Notes: a model not told the origin generated them from the sequence alone. A stretch of 64,000 nucleotides of DNA from Nonomuraea sp. PA05 (GCF_008086045.1 NZ_VSEY01000019.1:175785-239784), one strand, 5' to 3'; positions 35,560 through 44,768 are shown, counted from the first letter of the stretch. Program-made: numbers and translations.

Positions 35560-36513
35560 ATGCACCGCCGCTTCGCCCTGCTTTCCGCCGCCGCCGTGCT
35601 CACCGTCACCTTGGTTCCCGCGAGTGCGGAAGCGCACGCCGTGCGCCCCAAGCCCGCCCAGCGGGCCGCCGCCGACACGGCCGCCGAGCGGCGGCAGGTG
35701 CTGACGTACTGGACGGAAGGCCGCATGGAGGCCGCACGTCCGCTGCAGGCCCCCGCCCCCGGAGCGCAGGCGGCGGACGAGCCCGAGCAGGGCGCCCCGT
35801 TCGCCCGCGAGGCGCAGGCGGCCAGGACCCCCGGTGAGGCGTGGACCCGTGGCGGCGCGGTGGCCCGCACGACCGGCCGGATCTTCTTCACCACGCAGGC
35901 CGGCCGCAATTCCTCCTGCTCAGGCACCGCCGTGACCAGCGCCAACAAGAGCGTCGTGCTGACCGCGGGCCACTGCGTCAAGATGAACGGCGCCTTCCAC
36001 ACCAACTGGGTCTTCGTGCCCGGCTACGACAGGGGCAGCCGCCCGTTCGGCACCTGGCCCGCGACCAGGCTGCTGACCACGCCGCAGTGGAACGCCCGCG
36101 AGGACGTCGGCTTCGACGTCGCCGCAGCCGTGGTGGCGCCCGTGGACGGCAGGACGCTGGTGGACGCCGTCGGCGGCCAGGGCGTCGCCTTCAACCAGCC
36201 CAGGCGCCAGCAGCTGTACGCCTTCGGCTACCCGGCGCTGGCCCCGTACGACGGCTCGAAGCTGATCCACTGCAGCGGCCGGTCGTTCGACGACTTCATG
36301 GGCAGCGACGACCTCGTGCTCACCTGTAACATGACGGGCGGTTCGAGCGGCGGGCCCTGGATGCTGAATTTCAACGAGTCGACCGGGCTCGGCACCCAGA
36401 ATTCCGTGAACAGCTTCAAATACAGCTTCGCCCCCAACTGGATGCTGGGCCCCTATTTCGGGAACGAGGCGCAGGCCGTCTACCAATCGGCCCAGACGGC
36501 CAACGCACTCTGA
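35560..36513 (+). CDS. Secreted trypsin-like serine protease (S1/V8 type), copy 1
   Basis: 317 residues, ATG after AGGGAGG. The signal peptide ends near PASAEA. A propeptide segment includes VLTYWTEGRM, which also occurs in the next gene. The catalytic triad is readable: H138 in TAGHC, D186 in VGFDVA and S263 in GGSSGGP. Cys pairs around the histidine (CSGTAV ... GHC) and the serine (HCSG ... TCNMTG) suggest two disulfides. A secreted endopeptidase, probably activated by removing the propeptide. It forms a tandem pair with the following paralog 55 bases away. Confidence 0.9.
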   Translation: MHRRFALLSAAAVLTVTLVPASAEAHAVRPKPAQRAAADTAAERRQVLTYWTEGRMEAARPLQAPAPGAQAADEPEQGAPFAREAQAARTPGEAWTRGGAVARTTGRIFFTTQAGRNSSCSGTAVTSANKSVVLTAGHCVKMNGAFHTNWVFVPGYDRGSRPFGTWPATRLLTTPQWNAREDVGFDVAAAVVAPVDGRTLVDAVGGQGVAFNQPRRQQLYAFGYPALAPYDGSKLIHCSGRSFDDFMGSDDLVLTCNMTGGSSGGPWMLNFNESTGLGTQNSVNSFKYSFAPNWMLGPYFGNEAQAVYQSAQTANAL

Positions 36514-36568
36514 GCAATTTACCGAAAGTAGTCACAAGAACACATCTCGTGGTGCACACTCGGGGGCC

Positions 36569-37660
36569 ATGACCTTGAGCACCCCCCTGCTTGCGGCGGC
36601 GCCGCTCCTCGCGGGGCTGATCGGCCCCGCGCTCCTGGGCGCGGCACCCGGCCGCCAGCAGGCCGAAACACCGGCCGTCGTGCCCGCGCACACGGCCAAG
36701 CGGAGCGACATCGTCGAGCACGTCGCCGCCCGCACCGCCGCCGACCACCGGCGCGTGCTCGACTACTGGACGCCCGAGCGCATGGCCAAGGCCCTGCCGA
36801 TCGGCCTGCTCGGCATCGTGACCGACGTGACCGACGGCGGCGACCTGCTGGGCGGCGTCACGGGCGGCAAGGGCGTCACCACCGCCCCGAACCTGACGGG
36901 CAAGAAGGCCGACCTGGCGCTGCCGCGCAAGCTCATGGGCACGAACCACCTGGCCGCCGCCAGGCCTGACACCAGCACGATCGGCTCCCGCTGGATCACC
37001 GGCGGCCAGGTGGCCAGGACCACCGGCCGGGTGTTCCTCACCGTGGCGGGCGCCGACTTCGTCTGCTCGGCGAGCACCGTGAAGTCCGCCAACAAGGACG
37101 TCGTCGTCACCGCCGGCCACTGCGTGAAGGACGGCGCGGGCGAGTGGGCGGCGAACTGGACGTTCGTCCCCGGGTACGGCACCAGCGGCCTGCGCCCGTA
37201 CGGCCAGTACACCGCCCGCCGCATGTTCGTCGCCGGCCCCTGGTCGCGCAGCGGCGACGACAACTACGACGTCGGCATGGTGGCCCTGTCCACCTCGCGC
37301 GGCAAGCACGTGGCCGACGTGGTGGGCGCCCAGGAGATCGCGTTCAACGCGGCGCGCGGCGGCCAGGCGTTCGGCTTCGGCTACCCCGCCGACCCGCCCT
37401 ACGACGGCGACCACCTGGTCTACTGCGCGGGCCGGATGAAGAACGACCCGTACGGCCAGACCCGCGACCAGGGCCTCGGCTGCGACATGACGGCGGGCGC
37501 CAGCGGCGGCCCGTGGATGACGGGCTTCGACACGTCCAGCGGCAAGGGCACGATCATGTCGCTCAGCAGCTTCAAGTACAGCGACGACCAGCGCACGATG
37601 TACGGCCCGTACTTCGGCGACGCCGTCAAGTCGCTCTTCGACACCGCCCAGCACGCGTGA
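36569..37660 (+). CDS. Secreted trypsin-like serine protease (S1/V8 type), copy 2
   Basis: 363 residues. Its signal region (STPLLAAAPLLAGLIGPALLG) is less typical but leads into the same propeptide motif, VLDYWTPERM. The triad is H184 (TAGHC), D234 (YDVGMVA) and S312 (GASGGP). The longer propeptide has a Gly-rich insert (TDGGDLLGGVTGGKG). The C-terminal motif SFKYS...MYGPYFG matches copy 1 (SFKYS...MLGPYFG). A diverged tandem duplicate with probably different specificity. A strong hairpin follows its stop. Confidence 0.9.
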   Translation: MTLSTPLLAAAPLLAGLIGPALLGAAPGRQQAETPAVVPAHTAKRSDIVEHVAARTAADHRRVLDYWTPERMAKALPIGLLGIVTDVTDGGDLLGGVTGGKGVTTAPNLTGKKADLALPRKLMGTNHLAAARPDTSTIGSRWITGGQVARTTGRVFLTVAGADFVCSASTVKSANKDVVVTAGHCVKDGAGEWAANWTFVPGYGTSGLRPYGQYTARRMFVAGPWSRSGDDNYDVGMVALSTSRGKHVADVVGAQEIAFNAARGGQAFGFGYPADPPYDGDHLVYCAGRMKNDPYGQTRDQGLGCDMTAGASGGPWMTGFDTSSGKGTIMSLSSFKYSDDQRTMYGPYFGDAVKSLFDTAQHA

Positions 37661-37664
37661 CGCG

Positions 37665-37694
37665 GCGGGCGCCCCGTCCTTGAGGGGCGCCCGC
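37665..37694. terminator. Bidirectional hairpin terminator between convergent genes
   Basis: GCGGGCGCCCC (37665-37675) pairs perfectly with GGGGCGCCCGC (37684-37694), 8-base loop. It sits between the stops of the protease and the aldehyde dehydrogenase. No U-run; typical of high-GC actinobacteria. Confidence 0.7.
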
Positions 37695-37702
37695 CCGCGC
37701 TC

Positions 37703-39130
37703 TCAGAGGGTCAGCCCGGTCAGCACCATGACCTTCTCGTAGGTGTAGTCCTCCATCGCCGAGTGCAGCCCCTCCCGGCCGATCCCGGAGTCCTTGACCC
37801 CGCCGTACGGCATCTGGTCGGCCCGGTACGACGGCACGTCGCCGATGATCACCCCGCCCACCTCCAGCTCCCTGTTCGCCCGGAAGGCGGCGTCCAGCGA
37901 GCGGGTGAACACCCCGGCCTGCAGCCCGTACCTGGAGTCGTTGACCATCGCGTACGCCTCGTCGATCGAGGCGGCGGGCTGCAGGATCATGACGGGCCCG
38001 AAGACCTCCTCGCAGACCACCTTGGCGTCGTGCGGCACGCCGGACAGCACCGTCGGCGCCACGGTGGCGCCCTGCCTGGTGCCGCCCGCCAGCACCCGCG
38101 CCCCGGCGGCGACGGCGTCCTGCACCCACTGCTCGACCCGCTCGGCGGCGGCCTCCGAGACCAGCGGCCCCACCTGCGTCTTCTCGTCGGCCGGGTCGCC
38201 GGTGACGAGGGCGGACACGGCGGGCAGCAGCCGCTCGACGAACGCGTCGTACACGGGCTGCTCGACGATGACCCGCTGGACGGCGATGCAGCTCTGCCCG
38301 GCCTGATAGTTGGAGTAGAGGGCGATGCGCTGGGCGGCCCAGTCGAGGTCGGCGTCGGCCAGCACGACGGCGGCGGCGTTGCCGCCCAGCTCCAGCGTCA
38401 CGTGCTTGCGCGGCACCTGGTCGGCGATCGCGTAGCCGACGGGCGCGGAGCCGGTGAACGACACGACGGGAAGCCTGGGGTCCTGGACCAGGGCGGAGGC
38501 GCGCTCGTTCTCGATCGGCAGCACCGAGAACATGCCCGCGGGCAGATCCGTCTCGGCCAGGATCTCGCCGAGCAGCAGCGACGACAGCGGCGTGGCGGGC
38601 GCGGGCTTGACGATGACGGGGGCGCCGACGGCGATGGCCGGGGCGACCTTGTGGGCGACCAGGTTCAGCGGGAAGTTGAACGGGGTGATCGCCAGCACGG
38701 GGCCCTTGGGCACGCGCGAGACGTAGGCCAGGCGTCCGGCCGCGGCAGGCTCGGTGTCGAGCCGCTGCACGGCGCCCGACCAGCGGCGGGCCTCCTCGGC
38801 GGCGAAACGGAAGGTGGCCACCGCCCGCCCGACCTCGCCGCGCGCCCACACGATGGGCTTGCCGTTCTCGGCCGTGATCAGGTGGGCGATCTCGTCGGCC
38901 CGCTCGGCGAGCCTGCGCGAGACGTGGGCCAGGGCCTCGGCCCGTACGTGGACGGGCAGCGCGGCGGCCTCCCGCGCCACCGCCGAGGCCGCCGCGACGG
39001 CCTCCTCGACCTGGGCGTCGGTCGGCACGGAGTGCCTGCCGACCTCGCGGCCGTCATGGGGGTTGGTGACAGTGAGCTCGGTGTCCCCGGTCGCGGCGCG
39101 GCCGGCCAGCCAGAAGGTACGCACGTCCAT
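37703..39130 (-). CDS. Aldehyde dehydrogenase, possibly succinate-semialdehyde type
   Basis: 475 residues from the ATG at 39130. Catalytic Cys is C281 (AGQSCIAVQR), with the general base in LELGGN and the NAD-binding ITPFNFPLN and FTGSAPVGY. The C-terminal EEVFGPVM and PYGGVKDSGIGREG are standard. It oxidises an aldehyde to an acid with NAD(P). Divergent TetR, then PucR and gabT, lie next to it, so succinate semialdehyde from GABA is a reasonable but unproven substrate. An upstream in-frame extension lacks a ribosome site and was rejected. Confidence 0.9.
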   Translation of the reverse strand: MDVRTFWLAGRAATGDTELTVTNPHDGREVGRHSVPTDAQVEEAVAAASAVAREAAALPVHVRAEALAHVSRRLAERADEIAHLITAENGKPIVWARGEVGRAVATFRFAAEEARRWSGAVQRLDTEPAAAGRLAYVSRVPKGPVLAITPFNFPLNLVAHKVAPAIAVGAPVIVKPAPATPLSSLLLGEILAETDLPAGMFSVLPIENERASALVQDPRLPVVSFTGSAPVGYAIADQVPRKHVTLELGGNAAAVVLADADLDWAAQRIALYSNYQAGQSCIAVQRVIVEQPVYDAFVERLLPAVSALVTGDPADEKTQVGPLVSEAAAERVEQWVQDAVAAGARVLAGGTRQGATVAPTVLSGVPHDAKVVCEEVFGPVMILQPAASIDEAYAMVNDSRYGLQAGVFTRSLDAAFRANRELEVGGVIIGDVPSYRADQMPYGGVKDSGIGREGLHSAMEDYTYEKVMVLTGLTL

Positions 39131-39361
39131 GACTCCGACGTTATGCCAAGGCATGTACCGGGGATTTACACCACGATGCACAACACCCCCGCGAGGGCTC
39201 ACCGTTAAGTACAAGCTCCGGTGTATACCCACGATGTAACAGAAGTAGACCTAATTCGGGATGTTTACCATGCGGAGTGGTTTGAGCGATCTCCGCTATG
39301 GCTAAGTCATCGGTGCGGGTCTCCAGCGCGGTGGGCCCCCGATCAGAAAGGCGTGGGCCCC

Positions 39362-39384
39362 GTGACCGAACAGCGTGAGGTCAC
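39362..39384. promoter_or_regulatory. 6-bp inverted repeat upstream of TetR
   Basis: GTGACC (39362-39367) and GGTCAC (39379-39384) with an 11-base spacer. The 290-base spacer around it separates aldehyde dehydrogenase and TetR and also holds ATGCC-AA-GGCAT at 39143-39154 near the dehydrogenase start. Either could be the TetR site. Confidence 0.35.
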
Positions 39385-39420
39385 AAGGACGCATAGTTCC
39401 TTGGCCACCAGGGAGGTCTC

Positions 39421-40047
39421 ATGACCTCGGCGCCGCTGGGGCTGCAGGGCGCCTACCTCATGGGTGAGCGCGCCGGCCACGACGAGCTGCGCTCCCGCCT
39501 CCTCGACGTCGCGGTGAACCTGCTGCGCACCGACGGGCCCGACAGCCTCACCATGCGCCGGATCGCGGCGGAGGCGGGCTGCACGACGACCGTCATGTAC
39601 ACGATGTTCGGCAACCGCGAAGGTCTGGCGGAGGCGCTCTATCTGGAGGGGTTCGAGCGCTTCCGCCGTTTTCTAGAAGCCGTGCCGCAGCGCCGCAACC
39701 CCCTGGAGCAGCTCGGCGCGCTCGGCCCCGCGTACCGGCAGGCGTGCCTGGCGGAGCCCGGCTACTACAGCCTGATGTTCGAGCGGGCCATCCCCGGCTT
39801 CGAGCCCAGCGAGCGCGCCAGGACCCTGGCCCGCGCCGCGCTGAACATCCTCGACCGCGTCATCGCCGACTGCATCTCGGCCGGCTACCTGATCCCCACC
39901 CAGCCCCGCAAGATCGCCGACGCGCTGTGGGCCGCCGCGCAGGGGGCCATCTCGCTGGAGCGCGCCGGGCACCTGCGTGACGGGCGCACGTACGAGGCGG
40001 TGACCACCGCGATCATCTGCTGCTACCTGGTGGAGAAGCAGGAGTAG
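39421..40047 (+). CDS. TetR-family transcriptional regulator
   Basis: 208 residues, ATG after GGGAGG. The helix-turn-helix is about residues 26-66 (LRTDGPDSLTMRRIAAEAGCTTTVMYTMFGNREGL, in pieces). The C-terminal half resembles the WHG-type ligand domain found in many actinobacterial TetR proteins (AYRQACLAEPGYYSLMFE). Divergent from the aldehyde dehydrogenase gene, its likely target. Its 3' end overlaps the convergent PucR gene by 35 bases. Confidence 0.87.
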   Translation: MTSAPLGLQGAYLMGERAGHDELRSRLLDVAVNLLRTDGPDSLTMRRIAAEAGCTTTVMYTMFGNREGLAEALYLEGFERFRRFLEAVPQRRNPLEQLGALGPAYRQACLAEPGYYSLMFERAIPGFEPSERARTLARAALNILDRVIADCISAGYLIPTQPRKIADALWAAAQGAISLERAGHLRDGRTYEAVTTAIICCYLVEKQE

Positions 40048-41665
40048 CGGCCCTCCTGGCGGCCTCCAGGGCCAGCCACAGCTCGGCGCGGGTGCCGGGG
40101 TCGTCCAGGTCGCGGCCCAGCAGCTCGGCCGCGCGTCTCATCCGGTAGCGCAGGGTGTGGCGGTGCACGCCCAGCCGCTGCGCCGCCGCGTCCCAGTGGC
40201 CGTTGCTGTCCAGGTACGCGCGCAGCGACTCGACCAGGTCGGCGCGGGAGCCGTACGTGGTGAGGGGGGCCAGGACGGCGGCCGAGAACGCCTGGGCGGC
40301 GACGGGGTCGAGCAGGGCGAACAGCCCCTGACCCGCCAGCTCACCGAACCGCACGACCCGCCCCGCACCGCCCCCTGCGGGCTCCACACCGCCCCTCCCT
40401 GGCCCCGCAGCGCCCCTCCCGGGCCGTGCGCCGCTGCGGGTCCTCGCCACTTCCAGGGCCCGTTCTGCTTGGTCGAGCCCCGTGCGCAGGCCGGTGGCCG
40501 TGTCATCGCCGGGCCGGCCGCGGCCTACGGGCGCCTCAGCGCTCGGCACCACCGGCTGGCTGACGCCCACCGAAGCCTCAGCGCTCAGCGCCACCTCCTC
40601 CGCCGCCCCCTCGGCCACGAGCGCGACGGCGACGGAGCCGAGCAGCGCCGCGAAGCCGCGCGTCTCGAACGCGTCCAGCGCCTCAGCGCCCGCCGCCAGC
40701 ACGACCAGCGGCGCTTCGGGCACCCGGCCGCCCACCGCGCCCAGCACGGTGCGGGCCCGCTCGCCCTCCCCCTCCAGCAGCAGCTCCAGCACCGCCGTGC
40801 GCAGCCGGCGTTCGGCGGCGAGCTGCGCCCTGCCCTGCTCCATGGCCAGCGTGAGCAGCGAGCCCGCCGCGTTGACCACGGTGTGCGTGACGGGCGTGAA
40901 GGCGTGCGGGGCGCCGACGGCGAAGAAGCCGCGCGGACGCGCCCCGCCGCCGAGCGGCTGCACCACGATGTGCTCGCCGGGCGCGGACAACGCCAGGCTG
41001 GACGGCATCCGCCCCCCGCTCCCCGCCTGGGGCGAGCCGCCCGGCGCCGCGCTGTCCGCGGACCGGCCGAGGCGCCGGGACAGCTCGGCCGCGACGGCGC
41101 CCGTGTTCGCGCCGCGCGTGGCGTGCCGGACCTCGCCCGTCTCCTCCAGCAGCGCCGCCCACCCGCCGACCTCCCTGGCCAGCCGGTCGATGACGGCATG
41201 CATGCCCTCGGGCCGCAGCGCCGCCCGCGTCAGCCGTCCCTGGGCGGCGAAGGCGCGGCTGATCTCCTCGTACTGCTCGGCCGCCAGCAGCTCGCTGACC
41301 GCCTTGCCTACCGCGATGAACGGCGTCTCACGCGGCACCTCCAGGAGCGGCAGCCCCGCCGACTCCGCGGCCTCGACGAGCGCGGCGGGCACCTCCTCGT
41401 GCGAGACGCCGACGCCGAAGCCGAGCCCGGCCACGCCGCGGCGCACCAGCCGCGCCACGTAGCCCCTCAGGTCGCCCGTCAGGTCGCCTTCCATCCGCAT
41501 GCCGGTGGTGAGCAGCAGCTCCCCGCCTTCGAGGTACGGTGTCGGGTCCGCCAGCTCGCTCACCGCGACCCAGCGCACGGCGGCGTCCAGCACGCCTGGG
41601 CGCGTGGTCCCGGCCAGTGGCCGGAGGTTCATGCGGCGCACGACGGTCTGCAGCGAAGGCGGCAT
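40013..41665 (-). CDS. PucR-family transcriptional regulator of gabT region
   Basis: 550 residues from the ATG at 41665; a TTG at 41686 would add seven residues. The N-terminal PucR sensor domain (LQTVVRRMNLRPLAG, YLEGGELLLTTGM) and the C-terminal PucR helix-turn-helix (LRAYLDSNGHWDAAAQRLGVHRHTLRYRM, in pieces) are clear. A long Gly/Ala/Arg-rich insert lies near 425-455. PucR proteins control purine, pyrimidine, proline or GABA catabolism in response to nitrogen compounds. It is divergent from gabT with a 90-base spacer, so it probably activates gabT with GABA or a related metabolite. Confidence 0.9.
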   Translation of the reverse strand: MPPSLQTVVRRMNLRPLAGTTRPGVLDAAVRWVAVSELADPTPYLEGGELLLTTGMRMEGDLTGDLRGYVARLVRRGVAGLGFGVGVSHEEVPAALVEAAESAGLPLLEVPRETPFIAVGKAVSELLAAEQYEEISRAFAAQGRLTRAALRPEGMHAVIDRLAREVGGWAALLEETGEVRHATRGANTGAVAAELSRRLGRSADSAAPGGSPQAGSGGRMPSSLALSAPGEHIVVQPLGGGARPRGFFAVGAPHAFTPVTHTVVNAAGSLLTLAMEQGRAQLAAERRLRTAVLELLLEGEGERARTVLGAVGGRVPEAPLVVLAAGAEALDAFETRGFAALLGSVAVALVAEGAAEEVALSAEASVGVSQPVVPSAEAPVGRGRPGDDTATGLRTGLDQAERALEVARTRSGARPGRGAAGPGRGGVEPAGGGAGRVVRFGELAGQGLFALLDPVAAQAFSAAVLAPLTTYGSRADLVESLRAYLDSNGHWDAAAQRLGVHRHTLRYRMRRAAELLGRDLDDPGTRAELWLALEAARRAATPASPPGSSR

Positions 41666-41755
41666 GAGATTTGTCCATTCCGGCAAAGACGAGCACTCCT
41701 AGTGTGACATATCGACGTATCGGTCCTGGTGGGAGGCCGCCGTACCGTCGGAGCC

Positions 41756-43084
41756 ATGAGCATTCCCCAGGAGCGGCGCGTCGTGACCGCGATCCCAGGC
41801 CCCAAGTCCCAGGAGTTGCTGGCCCGCAAGCAGGCGGCCGTTCCGCCCGGCATCGGCACCACGCTGCCGGTCTTCGTCACCCGTGCCGGCGGCGGCGTGG
41901 TCGAGGACGCCGACGGGAACTCGCTGATCGACTTCGGCTCGGGCATCGCCGTGACGAACGTGGGCAACGCCGCCCCCAGGGTCGTCGAGCGCGTCCAGAA
42001 GCAGGTCGCCGACTTCACCCACACCTGTTTCATGGTCACCCCGTACGAGTCGTACGTGCAGGTCTGCGAGAAGCTCAACGAGCTGACGCCGGGCGAGCAC
42101 GCCAAGCGCACGTTCCTGGTGAACTCGGGCGCCGAGGCCGTGGAGAACGCCGTCAAGATCGCCCGGCACGCCACCGGCCGCCAGGGCGTCGTGGTGTTCG
42201 ACCACGGCTACCACGGCCGCACGCTGCTCACGATGACGCTCACGGCCAAGAACATGCCGTACAAGCACGGGTTCGGCCCGTTCGCGCCGGAGGTGTACCG
42301 GGTGCCGCTGGCCTACCCGTTCCGCTGGCCGTCCGGCCCGGAGAACTGCGCGGAGGAGGCCGCCGAGCAGGCCATCGACATGATCACCAAGCAGATCGGC
42401 GCGCAGAACGTGGCGGCCGTGGTGATCGAGCCGATCGCGGGCGAGGGCGGGTTCATCGTGCCCGCCAGGGGGTTCCTGCCGCGGATCGCCGAGTTCTGCC
42501 GGGCGAACGGGATCGTGTTCGTGGCCGACGAGGTGCAGACCGGCTTCGCGCGTACGGGGACGCTGTTCGCCTGTGAGGACGAGGGCGTCGTCCCGGACAT
42601 CATCACCACCGCCAAGGGCATCGCGGGCGGCCTGCCGCTGGCCGCCGTGACGGGCCGCGCGGAGATCATGGACAAGGTGCACGTCGGCGGCCTCGGCGGC
42701 ACGTACGGCGGCAACCCGCTCGCCTGCGAGGCCGCGCTCGGCGTGCTGGAGACGATCGAAGCGGAGGACCTGGTCGCCAAGTCCCGCCGCATCGGCGAGA
42801 TCATGCTGCCCCGGCTGGAGGCGCTCAAGGAGCGCTTCGAGGTGATCGGCGACGTGCGCGGGCGCGGCGCGATGATCGCGATCGAGCTGGTCGAGCCGGG
42901 CACCAAGGAGCCGAACCCGACCGCCGTCCAGGAGATCGTCAAGCGCTGCCACGCGGAGGGCCTGCTGGTGCTGACAGCGGGCACGTACGGCAACGTGCTG
43001 CGTTTCCTGCCGCCGCTCGTGATCCCCGAGCACCTGCTGGAGGAGGGGCTGGGGATCCTGGAGAAGGCGATCGCCGAGCTCTAG
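41756..43084 (+). CDS. gabT: 4-aminobutyrate aminotransferase
   Basis: 442 residues from the ATG at 41756; a GTG at 41729 is an alternative, and the ribosome site is weak for both. A class III PLP aminotransferase: the Schiff-base lysine is K287 in TTAKGIAGG, with EPIAGEGG and DEVQTGFARTG before it and GTYGGNPLA after it. The N terminus GPKSQELLARK and the whole layout match bacterial GabT, which transfers the amino group of GABA to 2-oxoglutarate, giving succinate semialdehyde and glutamate. It is divergent from PucR and followed by a strong terminator, so it is monocistronic. Confidence 0.92.
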   Translation: MSIPQERRVVTAIPGPKSQELLARKQAAVPPGIGTTLPVFVTRAGGGVVEDADGNSLIDFGSGIAVTNVGNAAPRVVERVQKQVADFTHTCFMVTPYESYVQVCEKLNELTPGEHAKRTFLVNSGAEAVENAVKIARHATGRQGVVVFDHGYHGRTLLTMTLTAKNMPYKHGFGPFAPEVYRVPLAYPFRWPSGPENCAEEAAEQAIDMITKQIGAQNVAAVVIEPIAGEGGFIVPARGFLPRIAEFCRANGIVFVADEVQTGFARTGTLFACEDEGVVPDIITTAKGIAGGLPLAAVTGRAEIMDKVHVGGLGGTYGGNPLACEAALGVLETIEAEDLVAKSRRIGEIMLPRLEALKERFEVIGDVRGRGAMIAIELVEPGTKEPNPTAVQEIVKRCHAEGLLVLTAGTYGNVLRFLPPLVIPEHLLEEGLGILEKAIAEL

Positions 43085-43097
43085 GCGAAAACCAACC

Positions 43098-43133
43098 AAA
43101 CGGGCATCCAGCTTGGGCTGGATGCCCGTTTTT
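43098..43133 (+). terminator. Intrinsic terminator of gabT
   Basis: AAACGGGCATCCAGC (43098-43112) pairs perfectly with GCTGGATGCCCGTTT (43117-43131) around a TTGG loop, and the T-run extends to 43133. One of the few canonical U-tract terminators here. Confidence 0.9.
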
Positions 43134-43259
43134 GTGGTGTAAACGGCCCCATGAGGGTAGAGAATTCACCCTGACTTGACGCTCAGCTAGCCGCTCATGG
43201 CCTCGGTCAGGGTTATAACGGTTCCGACATACGGTGGGGCGATGGCAGCTGGGAGCGTG

Positions 43260-43493
43260 ATGAACTGGGGTCCGAGCAGAACGGCGCGGAGTATGTTGAC
43301 GTTCGACCCTGAGGGCCTGACCTTGGCCCAGCGCGACGGCGACGCCTGCGTCGTCTGTCACAAGAGATGGCCGCGGCCGCGCGTGCGCGTGGGCCGCCTG
43401 CCCGACGACTCTGCGGTGCTCGCGTGCGCCGACTGCGCCGAGGCCCTCGTGCCCGCCCCGATGGCCACCGTCGTGGCCTTTCCGTCCCGCTAG
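43260..43493 (+). CDS. Small two-CxxC (zinc-ribbon-like) protein
   Basis: 77 residues from the ATG at 43260, preceded by GGGAG; ATGs at 43242 and 43293 are alternatives. Two CxxC pairs, CVVC and CADC, 27-30 residues apart, would make a treble-clef or zinc-ribbon site. Between them is a basic segment KRWPRPRVRVGRLP. It resembles small actinobacterial zinc-binding proteins of unknown role; nucleic-acid or protein binding is likely. Stands alone after the gabT terminator. Confidence 0.65.
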   Translation: MNWGPSRTARSMLTFDPEGLTLAQRDGDACVVCHKRWPRPRVRVGRLPDDSAVLACADCAEALVPAPMATVVAFPSR

Positions 43494-43517
43494 CCTCTCA
43501 GCGCCCGGGCGGCGAGA

Positions 43518-43548
43518 CGCCCCGGGACAGGGGGGAAGGCCCGGGGCG
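43518..43548. terminator. GC-rich hairpin between convergent genes
   Basis: CGCCCCGGG (43518-43526) pairs with CCCGGGGCG (43540-43548), 13-base loop, between the small zinc protein and the binding-protein gene. Likely bidirectional terminator without a U-tract. Confidence 0.6.
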
Positions 43549-43613
43549 CCTCTGGAGAGCCGCGCCCGTCGGGGGAACAGGCGGGCCCATGGCATGACGT
43601 CGCCCGGACCTGC

Positions 43614-44768
43614 TCACTTGAGAAGCTTGCCCCACCGTTCGGCCCAGACGGGATAATCAGTGCATTCCCCGTCCTCGGCCCGGCAATCCCCGGGCGGCCG
43701 CACGGCGAACGTCACGCGGTCGAGCCGCTTGGAGTCACCCACCCCGTACGTCTCGCACATCGTCCTGGCCCGCCCCTTGCACGCCTTGGAGTTGGCCGGC
43801 GCCATGCCCGCCCACGCCGCCGCGTCGCGCTGCGCGCCGGCCGCCGTCACCCAGTTGAGCCACCGGTAGGCGCAGGTGGTGTCGGGCACGTTCGCGCCCA
43901 GCATCCAGGAGTCGGCCCAGCCGGTCGTCCGCGGCGCCGAGATGGTCTTGACCGGGATGCCGGCCTGCTGCAGGAGCAGCCGATAGTACGGGGTGACCTG
44001 CGCGTAGTCGAGCTTGCCCGTGGCGAACCCCTTGACCAGGTCGATCGGGTTCTGCCAGTAGACGCGGTCCTTGTTGCGTTCGAGCAGCGCCATCGCCTCG
44101 CCCAGCTCGGCCTCGCTCAGCTCGTACGGCTCCTTCACCGACCCCCCGGCCAGCGCCGCGTCGGCGATCGTCAGCGGGGTGTCCTTGATCGCCGCCCTGC
44201 TGGAGGAGAACGCCTGATCGAGGCCGCCGCCCCTGACCTTGGCCGAGTCGTAGACGAACTCCTGGTAGGCCCACAGGTACGGCACCCCGTACACCTTGCC
44301 GGAGACCGTGGTCAGGTCGCGGAGGCGCTCGGTCAGGTCCTTGTAGTCGCTGACCTTGGCCGTGTCGATGGGCTGCACCTGCTTGGCCGCGATCAGGTCG
44401 GCGGCCAGCACGGGCCCGGCGGTGATGACGTCGTAGGGCCGCCGCGTGACCTGGCCGGCCAGTTGCTCGGCGGTCTGCACGGTGTCGAGCCGCGCGATGC
44501 GGCAGCCCGTCTCCTTCTCGAACGAGCCGACCCAGTTCACCTTGGGATTGACGCCGCCGTACTCGGCGTAACCCCGGTAGGTGAGGATCTGCAGCGTGCC
44601 GTCGCTCTGCGTGGCGCTGGGCGACGGCGTGGCCGTCGGCGAGAGCGCCGGTGCGGGAGTCGCGGCGGGGGTCGCGGCGGGGGTCGGCGTGCCCATGCCG
44701 GTGATCAGCGCCGTCGTGGCGGCCGCCGTCGCGGCGAGCGCCAGAGCGTGAGCACGGCGACGAATCAC
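43614..44768 (-). CDS. PotD-like extracellular solute-binding protein without lipobox
   Basis: 384 residues, GTG start. A basic start and hydrophobic segment (HALALAATAAATTALITG) make a signal peptide, then a Thr/Pro/Ala linker. No cysteine follows the signal, so it cannot be a standard lipoprotein; it would be released, wall-held or anchored by the uncleaved signal. The mature part resembles the spermidine/putrescine (PotD) group: LQILTYRGYAEYG, DVITAGPVLAADLI and GYAQVTPYYRLLL-like stretches. Six or more Cys in the C-terminal third suggest disulfides. No permease or ATPase is near. It follows mmsA by 74 bases in the same direction, hinting at uptake or sensing of an amine. Confidence 0.8.
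   Translation of the reverse strand: MIRRRAHALALAATAAATTALITGMGTPTPAATPAATPAPALSPTATPSPSATQSDGTLQILTYRGYAEYGGVNPKVNWVGSFEKETGCRIARLDTVQTAEQLAGQVTRRPYDVITAGPVLAADLIAAKQVQPIDTAKVSDYKDLTERLRDLTTVSGKVYGVPYLWAYQEFVYDSAKVRGGGLDQAFSSSRAAIKDTPLTIADAALAGGSVKEPYELSEAELGEAMALLERNKDRVYWQNPIDLVKGFATGKLDYAQVTPYYRLLLQQAGIPVKTISAPRTTGWADSWMLGANVPDTTCAYRWLNWVTAAGAQRDAAAWAGMAPANSKACKGRARTMCETYGVGDSKRLDRVTFAVRPPGDCRAEDGECTDYPVWAERWGKLLK

Noticed and set aside
39221..39424. 67-codon frame before TetR
   Set aside because: Mixed codon use, no ribosome site, and it covers the regulatory spacer.
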